Under the pieces are notes generated by a model. The model was not told where the DNA came from. It saw nothing but the letters and a program-made list of their open reading frames with translations, and did not search any database. This document shows, one piece after another, positions 48,997 through 61,068 of a stretch of 64,000 bases of DNA. The stretch lies in contig VXAY01001954.1 in the NCBI GenBank assembly GCA_013399855.1, positions 124,001 through 188,000 on the forward strand, in the 5' to 3' direction. This DNA comes from Oxyruncus cristatus. Its lineage: Eukaryota > Chordata > Aves > Passeriformes > Cotingidae. A program made the position numbers and the translations under genes. Numbering within the stretch: the stretch's first letter is position 1; each line of letters starts with the position of its first letter.

Positions 48997-51900
48997 CCCA
49001 GGCTTGTTTATCACCTCCACTCTCTCAGGCCTGCTCTCTTGATATTTCTATTTCTTTTCAAATTCCCTTTTAGCTTTTAGCCATGTTTGACTGAACTGAA
49101 AATCCCATTCTCTTCTTTAAAAGAACTTTCTCTATTACGCCATCAAAGCTTTCACTTGAACCCTTTGGAAAGTTGCTGAGCTAGCACAGGGCTTCTGCCA
49201 AGTGCCCAAAGGGCAAAAAAATGTTGCCCTCTGTTGTGCTAAGCATGTGAAAATAATTATTGATAACCTAAATTCACCCTAGTGAATGCTTAAATAAAAA
49301 GAGACTGGTCAACAGAGACCTTTTAAAAATTATCTGCAAATGAAAACACTAATGTATTTGCTACTGGCAACAGGACTTAGATAGAATACTTTTTTTAATG
49401 ACTATCTTGTTGTAAGAAAGTACTGTGGAGTGATGCCTTTAAATTAGCTCTATAATCAGTCAGAACACATTTGAAGAGGATTTTATTTGCAAGGTTTAAC
49501 CATCAATCTTGGCTTAAATCTGTAATCTCTAGTGGGTTGGTCATTTCCCAAAAAAAGATTTTCAGCACCAGCTGTTCAACCTTTGCCAAAGCTCTGTAAA
49601 TTGATTGATCTGTCCCAGTTCACACCCTCAGGACATAGTTGGTCTATTGACCCCTATAATCCTGAATGACAGTGTGGATTAAAGCATGCACAGCATCTGA
49701 ATTAGTTTGTATTTGTGAGTGGAATGAATTCTGTAAGTATGCTTTAAAATTTTAAACCAAATCATGCTTTTTTATTAGCCTTGTGTACTACAAGAATAGT
49801 ACTCTACAAACACAAACACAATTAACAAATCCATATGCAAAGAAGTTTATATGCCTAACAGCACAGTCTGGATGAAAACACATTTTACGGCCCTAAATTC
49901 AACTGCACTGAGTGAAAGGAACCTTAGGGGGCAGGGGGATGGAACAGATATCTAAAGAACAAAAGTTGTTCTTAACCAACAAGTGTTCATCTGTTCATTA
50001 TGATGGAACTGGAAAAATGGCCTTCTCTGTTTATTCACTTGGCTTTTTATTAATTGGTTGTATTAAGATACTTTGTAAATACTAAGATAATTTCTTAATC
50101 AACATTGAAATAAATCTACATATGCTTATTTCTTATCACAGATAGGGTATTAATATCTTTGCTGGCTCATGTACTCCCTGTGCATAAGAACACAGTGAAG
50201 GGATACATTTTTAGATTAAACTCTAAATATAGCAATAGGTGGTAAAAATGTGAAGACTTAAAATAATGACCACTTTTCCAACTTATTGTCATATGGAAAG
50301 GCTATGATATGGATATGGAAAGGCTAGAATAATGGTGTAGTAGGATGGCTAATTATTTAACAAGTCAACATGTTCCTACTGACACTGTTTGAAGGCTAGA
50401 TGAAATCAACAGAGATCTCTTTTTCGGAGTCTATATGTGTACGTCATATTTATGCTTGGCCCAAAAAGTACACATCATGGGTATATTTTAAAACAAGAGT
50501 CCAAACACCTGAGCTCATACTCTGTTCTCCTCCTCCAATCAAATTTTCTTGAGCTTAATGGAAGTTCTTACCTCAGCAAATGAGGAATAAAATGGCTCCT
50601 AGATGAAAAGAAGTACGAGAATTAGTCATATGAGCTTAAATGGAATTACCAAAAGCAGACGTTTATTTTATAATCTTGTCCCTAAATAGTTTGGGGTTTT
50701 GTTTTCTTTTTCACATTATCTCTTCCAAAGTGGGTCTTCAAAAAGGGGAAACATTACATTTTTTTGGTAGAAAGTGTTAGGTTGTAAAAATTTATTGTCA
50801 TTTCTTGGTTTACACAGAAACACATTTTGTTCAGAAGTTATTAGAATTGCCAATCTCCTTGCTTTCAGGTTAGTTTCTTCTGGGATAATGTGGCAGATCA
50901 TCTATGACTTGATTTCACGCGGTTGGGCATCCCAGCATGCACTAGAAATAGAGCAAAGGAATGAATAAGGATGTTTACAATAAAGATCTCTGAGGACTTA
51001 TTATTGGGGATATCATTTATCATAACAAAAATTCAATCATAAAAGCCCGGAAAACACATTAAGCAACTTGGAAATCCTAAAGTACATAAAAGAATAATGT
51101 ATTTTCTTATTATTTAACTACTATTTTTAATAAAGTACTTGTTTAGTTAGGACTTCTACATTCTTGGTAGTACAAATACTGAGCTAAGGATCTTTTTACA
51201 TAACTAAAGCTTTTATTTAAAGTCATCATAAAAGTTAGCAGATGATCGGAGTTATTTCCAGTTGGTATAATCTGTATGTTAACTGTCATCTACACTAGAG
51301 AATTTTACCAGCAAGCTGTGTTAAAGACAGCCATGATTTTTGAGAACTCTTCCTTAAAACATTAGGAAGAGGATTACTCAGAATGTTTTTTCAGTTCATC
51401 TTTCTTAAATAGAATTTCCATTTTCAGACAAAGTTCTTTTTGTAATAAAATCCTTTATGTGTTCTTTCTGTAACACAATCGTTTATGTGTTCTTTTTTTT
51501 AATGAAGGTTTATGTTAAAAATAGCAACAGTATTTACAATCTCTCTGAAATAAAATTTTACATAATAATTACTTCTTTGTTGTTTCCAAAAAAAAAGTAT
51601 AAACCCCTAAACTTTTTCAAAGAACTAAAAATTCTGCATAGCAGAAATAAAAAAATAACTTGTTAGGGAAACTGTAGAATATTTAGCCTTTAGAATAGGC
51701 AATGGAAATTTGCCTTTTATTTCATTAATCCTATAGATTTTGCATAATCTATAATTAGGATTTTTTAAAATATATAATTCTTATATATATTCCTCGTGTT
51801 ACAAATGTTACATTTGATATACATAGATATGGCCTTGCTGAATGGGTTGAATTAATCTGCTTAACCTCTGACTGATTTTCTTGAACACTGAAAACTTATA

Positions 51901-54900
51901 GAATTTTGAGATTTAAGGAATCAAAATCAGGTTCCTAAAGTTTACTATTAGATAATTACTTGTGGGCAATTTTATATTTGTGAGGTTTAATTTACACTGT
52001 ATATGATTAGTTTCACCAACTGAGCATTTTCTTTCATATTAAATCAAAGGCATACAGGTTGAATTTTTCACATATACAAACACACATACATACATTTACA
52101 GACACATGTATTATAAATTAAAAGGAAAGAATCAGCAGGTTATAATCTTTTTTTTTTAGTGATTTTCAACATTTGTCCAAGTATGTACTGAATGAAGAAA
52201 TGAAGATAGCAAATATATTCAGTAAATTTCTGTTTATCAGCTAGGAAATACAGATATTTTTCATTCAGATTGCCGATAAGATAGAAAGCATGGGATAAAA
52301 GCTCGGAACACTTCACTGTACACAGGCACAATCCATTGTTACTGATGTGAATAGCCAATTGCAGTGACATTAAAACCTTCTCTCTTTTTAGAAAATTAAA
52401 GTACTGAATAGTGAAGTTCTAGCAAAAAGAACTTTGAAGGACAAGCTGAAGAGCAGCTGCTTAGAGGTCCTCCCAGATTTCTGTTTTCCTATCTTTGCCA
52501 TGCCCATGTATATTGTAACTGCATATCACAGATTTCCAAGGGGAAACTTTTCTGTTTCCCTTTTCTTTTTACATTAAGCTTCTCATTTCCTGTTCCTTAT
52601 AAGAATGAACCCATGAAGTAGCAGATATTCTCTTAATCTATTATCCTTGTTTTCATGCAGAGGAGAATAGGAATATCAAGAGTGAAAAGGAATAACTTAA
52701 ATTAAGGCAGATATTTTTCGAAGTTGACTAAAAATTTTGTCATAAAGAATCTTAACTGTTAAAAAGTAGACTTAGAGTCTGGCATATATTCAATCAGATG
52801 GATTATGTAGGCAGACTAAAGAGCAACCTGAAGTAGATGATTGTACTGTCAAAATATATCTCTTATTCAAGGGTTGCTTTTAAAACAGGAGTTTCATCAG
52901 GCACACTTTTTACTACAATTATAGTTTCTTCAGAGTTTCAGCATGAAGAAGAGCTTAAGATCAATGCCCCCATTTGGGAAGAAAAAGTTATAGCTAGAGT
53001 TGAGCAGTTGGGTTGACATGACTACTGATTACACTTGCAAATTGATGCACAAGACATCTGAATAAATATCTTGTATGTTAGGTATATAAATAATGTTTAT
53101 TTTATGAAACACTTCATCCTGAAGGTAAATATGTGGCTGAGGTTTGAGGTCAATGCATTTGCTTTAAAATGAATTCATAAATGCATTTGGAACTCCATTC
53201 CAAATATGAAAGGAAGCTGACCTTTAAAACTGTGGTTACACATATTTAATTGCAAGAATATTATACTTTATTTTTGCTAGCATATCCAGCTTTTCTAACA
53301 GCATTTGAAAAAGCAGCTCTGTCTCTTTCATATTCCAAAATCTCTAAATATTCCAAAAGTGACTTAGAAAGAATTTTCTTAAGAGCCTCCCTATAAAGTT
53401 TAATTACAATTTCCAAGAAAGGCAAGGTCCTTTGTACATATTCTCTAAATTTCTCTCTTTAAAATAAATAATTATCATGGTATAGACAACTTTAGTTATT
53501 TCCAAGTAGAAAACCACCATAATTTCACTTTTCTAAGCATCACTGCATTCTCTCTGTCGTGGCAAATGCTTTCCACCCTGGGAAAGTAGATTCTCTAAAT
53601 ACTGTTACTATTTTCACTGCAATGAGGGAAGGAAAGATAGCGCAAGAAGCAATTTCTGATCCAAACTTTTAGCACCTCTCCGCTCTTTAATAGACAAGAT
53701 TTTCCTGTGTAAGAGAGATTCTTCATGTATTAGTGTCTAATCATCTGGTGTGATGTGGGGAGTAATACTACAGATATGTATAAGATTGTAGAATTTTGCC
53801 TGTAAGTGAAAGAAAATTATTAAACATCCTCCTTTTCAGAAATTTTCCTTGTTTCGTTTGCTCGTCAGGTGAATTAGAAAAATCCACCAATTTAATGATC
53901 GAGGAGGATCATTAAACCATGTTGCTGTTGAATAAAAACAACAAAGTACTAAACACAAAAGGATACTTTTTTTGTGTTGTTTAAAACTGAAAATACTGCT
54001 TAAGACATTTTGTACATTACCATAAACTCTGCATTATTATTTGTAACCTGCATAAGGAAATGGCATTCAAAGAATAAAAGATCTGCCAATGTTAATTAAT
54101 GATTAAGCGAATAGCAAATGCAGGCATCAGTACCTTTACAGAAAATTATCTGGGCACAGGAAGCACAGGAAGAATACAGAAACATTATCCAGACACTAAA
54201 AAGTATAATAAAGCCAAACCTCTGCCGAACCTGGAAATGAAGAAGAGATGCAGAGGACTAAACTACGGCTTCTACACTTACTGTTGAAGTAAAATTAAAA
54301 GTAAAGTAAATTCTATTCTCATGCAAAAAGAAGTGGGAGAAATGGCAATGGACTCAGAAGAAAGCAAGGCCATCAGTGTTGCCTTGGCTTTTGTTTTTAG
54401 GAGGAACGTTGTTCTCGAGTGTTTCAGGTTTATGTTACCTAGTGGCAGAGTCTGAAGGATTACTGTACTAGTGATGACAAATTCAGGGATGACGATGAAT
54501 TCAAGGATAACGTGAGCAAACCGGATAAGCAAGGTCCATGAGAGTGGACAGCAAGGGTACCAAGGGAACTGAGCAATTTCTGCTAGGCTGCTCTCTGTCA
54601 TCTTTGAGAGATCACGGTAGACTTTCCCAATGGCAAGAAAAGAAATGTGTGTTTTTCAGATGTAAGAAAATAAGTCTAGCTTATATTTCTTAAAACTGAT
54701 CTCTTAAGTCTTTGATGTGAGGAAATTTGAAAATACTGACACAAAATACTTGCAGCAGAACGAATAAAAAGTGTATCACATAATTCCTTCCAATTTTACT
54801 ACTAATCTTTTATTATTTTTTTAATCACAATAAAATAAGGGGAGGAAAAGAATTCCATTAAATATCATATACTGACTGTCAAATAGTAAATTAGATCGTT

Positions 54901-55379
54901 TGAATTTTTTCAAGAAAAGTCATTTAACTGTGAAAATACATTGCATATTCTTTCCATCTCAAAGAATTTTCCAAAACATGAAAGCAGTGTGAAAATTTAA
55001 AACTTAACAAAATCTGAGCATGTATTTCTTTAGCAAAAAAAAAAAAGGCAGTTTTTGAAGTTTTTTTATCCTCCTTTCTTTTTGTTGTTCCAAAAGCAGA
55101 TGTATCTTTATGGCTGAACAAGATAGTCAACTGGTAAACTGATCCACCTGAAAAAATAACTTTTTTTGCTTTCTTTCCTAAGTTAGGTTTCAAACAAGTC
55201 CCTGCTCTAATGCTTAATATGACATGGCAGAGCACGATTAGGGATTGAAAGAGTAGCTGAAATGGAAAATAAGGATAAGAGATGCTCAAAAGAGCTGAAA
55301 CCATAATCCCACTGAATGCAAAACCAGTTTAGAAGATTCAGTTCAGTTGAGAGTTCATACATCAAAAGAAGCTTTAATA
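48997..55379. other. AT-rich non-coding DNA, no gene confirmed
   Basis: No gene that I can support. The minus frame at 54278-54601 (107 codons) and plus frame at 54099-54287 show no domain that I know. Noted: a 10-bp-arm hairpin at 53891-53916 and a short (CA)/(CATA) tract near 52080-52110. Confidence 0.45.
53891..53916. repeat. 26-bp hairpin (10-bp arms)
   Basis: TTTAATGATC, loop GAGGAG, GATCATTAAA. The arms are exact complements. Confidence 0.95.
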
Positions 55380-55384
55380 GTCTG
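55380..55384. repeat. target-site duplication, left copy (GTCTG)
   Basis: GTCTG directly before the LTR start at 55385, repeated exactly after its end at 55997-56001. Confidence 0.92.
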
Positions 55385-55996
55385 TGTGCTGGTTTTGGCT
55401 GGGATAGAGTTAATGTTCTTCTTAATAGCTGGTCCAGTGTTGTGTTTTGAATTTGGTATGAAAATAATGTCAATAACACACTGATGGTTTAGTTGTTGCT
55501 AAGTAGTGCTTACTCTAAATCAAGAACTTTCCAGTTTCCCATGCTCTGCCAGTGAGCAGGTGCACAAGAATCTGTGCAGGACCATGGTCAGGACAGCTGA
55601 CATGAACTGACCCAAGGGATATTCCATACCATAGAATGTCATGCTTATTACATAAACCATGGGGAGTTGTCTGAGAGCTGCCAATCACTGCTCTGGGACA
55701 GGCTGGGCATCAGTCGGTGGATGATGAGCAACAGTATTGTGCATCACTTATGTTTCCTGTGATTTATTCCTCCCTTTTTCCTTTTCTTTATCATCATCAT
55801 TATCACCATCATGATAAAAAATATCATTAGTATTATCAGTATATTTTATTTTTTTCCCCAATTACTAAGCTATTTTTATCTCAATTCACAAGTTTTACTT
55901 TTTTTTCCCAATTATCCACCTGGTAGAGGTGGAAGGTGAGGGAGTGGGTAAGCAGCTGCATGGTACTTAGTTGCCAGCTGGGGTTAAACCATGACA
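55385..55996 (+). mobile_element. complete ERVL-type solo LTR (612 bp)
   Basis: It begins TGTGCTGGTTTTGGCTGGGA and ends GGGGTTAAACCATGACA, so TG...CA, flanked by exact 5-bp duplications (GTCTG). Five-base duplications fit ERVL-type (class III) integration. In order: a 5' part (ATAGAGTTAATGTTCTTC), the stretch TAGTGCTTACTCTAAATCAA, GGACAGCTGACATGAACTGA then CCCAAGGGATATTCCATACC, the promoter region with ATGTCATGCTTATTACATAA (TATA box decayed to TTACATAAA), an imperfect CAT/ATC microsatellite (55791-55815), and the TATCTCAATTCACAAG box near the polyadenylation region. No internal genes remain. The same family is found decayed at 20912-21253 and, as tails or relatives, at 9274, 13040 and 48840. 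Confidence 0.95.
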
Positions 55997-56001
55997 GTCT
56001 G
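55997..56001. repeat. target-site duplication, right copy (GTCTG)
   Basis: Exact copy of 55380-55384. Confidence 0.92.
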
Positions 56002-56769
56002 TCATCAAAAAGAGTCTTTTACTCATTTTTAAAGCAAGGAAGAGATTAAATGGAAGAGAGACAGTCATACCATGAATAACCCCATGAGCAAATGTGGAGC
56101 TGGATTGAAAAGAAAGGATAGGGAAAGGAGACTTCAACAGAACCAGAGGAGAAAGGATAATTGTGGTAAAGGAAGTAGGAAAAAAGAAAAGGATGAAAAA
56201 GTACAGAAAACATACTTGAAAGAAAAAATAAAACAGCAGAATGGAAGTGAAATGTGTGAGACTGAAAAAAAAAAAAAAGAAAAGGTATCTAATGAGACTA
56301 ATGAGACTAAAAAACCTGTATCCCAAAATGTCAAATCATTACATTAAAATTCATGTATATATCTTCCATGCTAGTTACAGCACAAGTACAGATTGAAAGC
56401 ATGTTCACCTAACCTAAATCTGGGCTATCATCTAAAGTCGGACATTTACTCAAAAGTAGGATTGTGTCGCAACAAAAAATAGTCAGAAAGAGAAGGCTCC
56501 AGAAAAGTTTGACCCATTTTATTCTGCTCTTAGGATGAAGAATTCTTGTTTCTCCATTTGTTACATAAAAAATTCAGACAAATAGCTGAAACTGTATGCC
56601 TACCTTTTATAGGATTAGACTTACAAAAGAGTTACAGTCACCTGTCATTTATATTTGTGTTCATGCATGCACATATAATGAGTAGCTGAACATCCTAAAC
56701 ACTTTTTTAAAAGATAAAAAATATCATAGAGCAACTATATAAAAAAATTGTTCCTGTCCTTCCCTACAG
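56002..56769. other. purine-rich stretch and AT-rich DNA
   Basis: Positions 56035-56290 are strongly purine-rich on the plus strand, which opens a 91-codon lysine-rich plus frame (56072-56347) and T-rich antisense frames. I see no domain. AAAAG/GTATCT at 56285/56286 resembles a splice donor, but joining it to the acceptor at 56769 does not keep the two frames in phase. A poly(A) tract lies at 56265-56278. Confidence 0.45.
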
Positions 56770-57265
56770 CTTAGGCAGGAATCCAGTGGACAGCTACCTT
56801 CAGTTGTTGCAGGATAAACTGGAGAACACAGCAGAGACTGCACTGGACACTATTGCCTCAGTTAGAAAAAATGTAGAAAGAGCGTTTGCGCAGAGGTTCT
56901 GGTCTGGAACTAAACATAGACCACCAATGTCTAATCCAGTGGAATACCCTACAGATATCAAAAATCTTTAGGTTTTTGCTTATGCAGCAAAACCCCCAGT
57001 GTTTCCTCCAATACAGAGTGCTTCTTTATCTAGTACCACAAATGATGACTTATTTTGGAAAGTTGCTCAGGTTTTTCTACCAGGTGAAAAAGCTCTTTTT
57101 CCAACTGAAATCAGGGATGCAAGGAGGCTCCATACTTCTCAGAATCAGATTCCCTGGAATAATGCTTTTTACCTAAATATTCATGAATACACACACACAT
57201 ACACCCAGGAATATAAACATGCACCAACATCTGGAAGCTGTTCAGAATATTCTGATGTTATTTAG
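56770..57265 (+). pseudogene. exon-like open frame with one in-frame stop; gene unknown
   Basis: A polypyrimidine tract and AG (TTGTTCCTGTCCTTCCCTACAG, ending 56769) form a good splice acceptor. From there one reading frame (codon first bases at 56771, 56774 and so on) stays open to 56968, has TAG at 56969-56971, then is open in the same frame to TAG at 57263-57265. That is about 165 codons with a single stop. The predicted peptide looks protein-like. An early helix-forming part (SYLQLLQDKLENTAETALDT) is followed by a basic and aromatic part (ERAFAQRFWSGTKHR), then after the stop a proline/hydrophobic part (AAKPPVFPPIQSA, FWKVAQVFLPGEK). The last 30 codons run through a CA microsatellite and are probably not coding. 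I do not recognise the family. It may be an inactivated exon or a chance frame; with the stop at 56969 taken as real it could also be a terminal exon of an unknown gene. Confidence 0.35.
57189..57203. repeat. (CA)n microsatellite, short
   Basis: Five to six CA units with one T interruption. Confidence 0.85.
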
Positions 57266-57947
57266 CAATGAATTAAGAAAATAACCAGTGTAGCTCACTG
57301 AGGTGCTTTTATTGTGTTTTTAATAGGACTTATAAAAAATGCTGTGTAAGATATGTAATTATAGTGAAGACTATCAAGGTCATATAGGTTCTACATACTG
57401 TAAAAGTCTGTTTGTCATACTTCACGACACAGGGCATTAATTAAGCTTACCAGTGTTCTCACCCTATTAAATATGCCTTCAAAATAAATGGAACACAGAT
57501 TTTTTTTTTTTTTTTTAAATTACTAGTGGTCTTAAGTGCAAGTTAATGACAGAGATCTTTTTTCTGACTTGCTACTCTATAATATTGCTGGAGAATTTAT
57601 CACTGATTTATTTATCCATTTTCATTATGTAGTACAAGAGTTAGGGAATGCAGCTGCAGCATCTAGAGTTACAAACTAGGGAAGTTCTAGTGACTTTAAA
57701 TAATCATGTAAAAGAACAAATTATTTTTAGTATTTTTCAAAAATGTCCTTTCTGAATCTAAATATTTTCAAATTGTTAGAAACCCATCAAATAAGTATAA
57801 CAAATCAGCTGAAACATATATGTATAAAAGAATGCAAATGAAAAAAAAAGATGAGGGGAAAAAGCACTTTAAGTATATATACTTTATATATATATGTATA
57901 TACATATATCTTTTTAAATTAGTAGAAAAAAATGTAACAATATTTTT
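57266..57947. other. AT-rich non-coding DNA
   Basis: No gene. It holds a 17-T tract (57500-57516) and an AT-rich stretch with exact palindromes near 57871-57909. AAGTATATATACTT and the 20-bp ATATATGTATATACATATAT (57890-57909) are each self-complementary. Confidence 0.5.
57890..57909. repeat. 20-bp perfect AT palindrome
   Basis: ATATATGTATATACATATAT is its own reverse complement. It lies 6 bp after another 14-bp self-complementary stretch (57871-57884) and is likely a by-product of a TA-type microsatellite. Confidence 0.9.
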
Positions 57948-58096
57948 ATAGAATCATAGACTCATTAACATTGGAAAAGACCTCCAAGAGTCCAACCATT
58001 AACCCAGCACCACCATATTTACCACTGAAAAATATTCCCCTGTGACACATCCACACACCTTTACAACACTTCCACCATATGTAACCATGCTGTCAG
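57948..58096 (-). mobile_element. CR1 LINE 3'-end fragment
   Basis: A minus-strand CR1 tail: ATAGAATCATAGACTCATTA then ACATTGGAAAAGACC, AACCATTAACCCAGCACCAC and ACATCCACACACC. It resembles the tail at 18150-18380 (same AACCCAGCACCACCAT block), so probably the same subfamily. Confidence 0.93.
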
Positions 58097-59702
58097 AAAC
58101 CAAATTACCACTATAGCAAGTGTGACAGTTTTTAACACTAGCAAAAGATCCACATTTATCTCTGTTTACTCAGTGACCCAAATATTGGCTGTCACACTAT
58201 CTTTACAGTAACTAGCACTTGGTAAATATAAATAACTAAGCTGTATCTATTGTGATGGCATTTCCAACACAGAAATCTCCTGTTTAAGGACAATGTATAA
58301 CAGAATAAGCAAATAAAACATTAACAAAGCATGAATATCTATGTTTCTGGAATCATAAAACAATAGATGCATTAAAATGAAAGATTTAATTATATCCACA
58401 TATGTTACAGCTTATCATTTTGTAGAAGAAGCAAAGCCCTGTGACACACATAAATTAGCATTTTATGGGGACATATCAGCAACCTGACCACTAAAAAGGC
58501 AAAGCTGTTGCACATGGGAGGCATCCAGGTCACAGGTAGTTGAAAAAACAAGAACAAGAGAAATGCAAAGAATGCAAAAACATATACCCCAACTAATAAA
58601 TTGGGAGGAGTACTGGCAGAAACAAAACCAAGAAAAACAATATCAAAACACAATTTTTGAAGGTACTTCTGTTGAGAAGAAGAAATAACATTAAAAGAAC
58701 AATCATGAAGAGAAAAGATAGAAACACCATGAGGTCTATTGCTGCTTAAGAGTTTAGTGAAGTTTAGTTTAAATATTTACAACTGGCCTTATCACTATCT
58801 AAACAGTGCTACTACAGCAATCTCTAAGATGCCATTTATTCACAAGAGTTAAGAAACAGCAATAAATTACCTTAGTAGTAGTAATCTAATGGAAGCAGTA
58901 AATACTCTTAAAATGAACTGAAAAAAAAAAAAAGACAAACTAAGTAAATGTCATTCCAAATTTTACATTCATCTGTATATCTACTGAATACAGCTAATCA
59001 CTGAATCACATTACTTCTGAGTCTGAATTTTACCAGATTTCCAATGAGTAATGCACAGAAGCTGGTCAATCAAGTCCCTTAAAACTCTGACACAGTGCAT
59101 TAATTTTTATGAATTTTTTTTAGTGCTGCAGTAAAGCACACAAAATGCCAGTCACTCTCCAGATGTATCACTAAAAGAAAAACAAGTCTGGCATTGCAGC
59201 ACAGTCAGTGTAACCAGCTGAGAGAGGGGTCTTATTCTTTTGTTTAGAACTGACTTATAACTGCTATGTACACCAGCTCCTAGGTCACTTTGCTCCAAAT
59301 ATGACTTAAAATCTTCTACCTATCTGCCATCTTTATCATATGACACTACTGACTCTGTTAGTACTATGAACATAAGTAATACTGGCACTCTCACAAGAGA
59401 ACATGACAGTTGTTTCTTCTTTCAATCATTTCTTTGGTAATGTCAATGAATCTTACACATTCATTATGTCTTAACCTTGAAAATAAGTAATACAATGCAA
59501 TAATATACTTGCAGTATATACTTGAAGAACTTCTAACTTGGAATTTCTATGAGCTTAACCTTATTTAGCTTGTTCACAAGGCTGACATAGTTTGAATACA
59601 AAGACATCAACAGCACAAAGAGAAGCAGTGGAAAAGCTTACAAAACAGTCCAGCTGCTCATCCACCTACACATCACTAAGTTTTGATGCCTTCTAGCACC
59701 TG
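58097..59702. other. AT-rich non-coding DNA, no gene seen
   Basis: Nothing recognisable. The minus frame at 58405-58653 (82 codons, hydrophobic) has no homologue that I know and overlaps no splice-like signals that I can judge. Confidence 0.5.
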
Positions 59703-60214
59703 AACTTAAAAAAAAACTCAGGAGCAGTTAATTGGGGTGAGATAAGGAAAGGATTTTACTGAGCTATAGCAGAGATATTACATGACGTGCACACAGAATA
59801 CAGCTGTGTTACATCTTTTATAATGCTAATTGACCAATCCCAAAGGTGTCCGCCCTGTAACTTTTGCTCTGGTCCACCCACTGATCCACCCCCAAGAATT
59901 GAGTCTGGGGGCGTTTTGGGACCACCTCTTCATCATCATCTTCAGAGTACAAAGGGCACACAGTTGCCTAGTTTCTGACCCTGTGTTGTTGTTCAGGCTC
60001 TAATCCTGGTGTTCCCAAACAATTCAGGCCTTGCTTTAACATAAGACTAAACATTTTCTACTGACTCCAGGGGTAGATTTGATATGGGGAGCATAGAACG
60101 GGGTAAAAGGGTTAGGAATTTTACTACAGGGTAAGGGAATAAGGGACACTACTTTATAAAACTATTTCTACGACTTATAAAACTTATAAAACTTAGAAAA
60201 ATTAGAAAACTACA
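59703..60214 (-). mobile_element. ERV LTR, minus strand, with CCAAT and TATA promoter elements
   Basis: Read on the complement it starts TGTAGTTTTCTAA (right edge, TACA at 60211-60214). It contains a U3 with GGGATTGGTCAATTAGC (inverted CCAAT box, 59831-59840 on plus) about 10 bp from the TATA box TATAAAAG (complement of 59815-59822). It continues into an R/U5-like stretch (CAGTAAAATCCTTTCCTTAT with CTCACCCC). The spacing CCAAT-TATA is that of a Pol II LTR promoter. The left edge (about 59703) is uncertain and I found no target-site duplication. The U3 has small repeats of ACTTATAAA near 60170-60190. No internal genes. Confidence 0.75.
59815..59822 (-). promoter_or_regulatory. TATA box of the LTR
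   Basis: TATAAAAG on the minus strand with an inverted CCAAT element about 10 bp upstream on that strand. It would have driven minus-strand transcription of the original provirus. Confidence 0.6.
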
Positions 60215-61068
60215 AAAAAAGCCATCAGGGCTTAAGGCAACAGTTTAGGTAGTGAGATCCTATGAAGAATGTGAATCACCATTATCAGATGGAATTTTTC
60301 GTCATTCTTTTTCCCTTAAAATAGTCAAAGTATAAGTGAAAGGGTTCATAAAGTGTTTCATGCACTGGACAGAATTGTACCAATTCACAGTTATTTCCCT
60401 AAAATATACCACAGATACTAATATTCAGTATGTTTCTAAAGACAATAAAGTAAAGAACCATGTAGCAGAGTTTTTAACTTTCTTCTACACTCCTGTAACA
60501 TTTCTTGGGAAATATTATTATTTCCTGGGAATACGCTAAGGTATTGTTTCAGAAAATTATTTCAGTTTTACCATGAGTAGAGTATTTCCAAATTCCTCTA
60601 AACAAAACTTTGCTAAAACACACAGTTTCTTGTTCCAAGAGCAGTTATATTCCATATACCACACTGACCATGCATATTGTTCTTTCAGGAGTCATACATC
60701 ATTAAAAAGATTGTCTCAGTAACTGGTAGTGTGATTTAACTGATGAACAGAAATATTGAAGGGAAAATAATAAGATAAAGTCTTTTATTTCTCTAATAAA
60801 ATTTTTATAAAAGAAAAACTATTCACTTTTGACCAAGCAAAGCCTTTTCTTTCAACAGAAATGGAAAATTCCTTTTTGAAGTCCATTAACAGAAGCAAAG
60901 GAAATGAAGAACTACATAATATATCTGAAAAAGGAATAATGTAATTCAAAAGTGCTTTTATCCAAAAGCCATTTCATTAGGCCAGGGCATAAAAAGCCCC
61001 AAATAAGTAAGCAAACAAAAAGCCCTCAGTTGAATCTCTTAGTAACTGGAGGTTTTTTTATGCACACA
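60215..61068. other. AT-rich non-coding DNA
   Basis: Nothing recognisable. Confidence 0.5.

Noticed and set aside
54099..54601. Adjacent plus (62 codons) and minus (107 codons) frames suggesting a retroposed gene
   Set aside because: The two are on opposite strands, neither has a recognisable domain, and there is no poly(A) tail or duplication.
55967..56326. 119-codon minus frame rich in F, L and S
   Set aside because: It is the complement of the purine-rich tract and runs across the LTR boundary at 55996. Low-complexity artefact.
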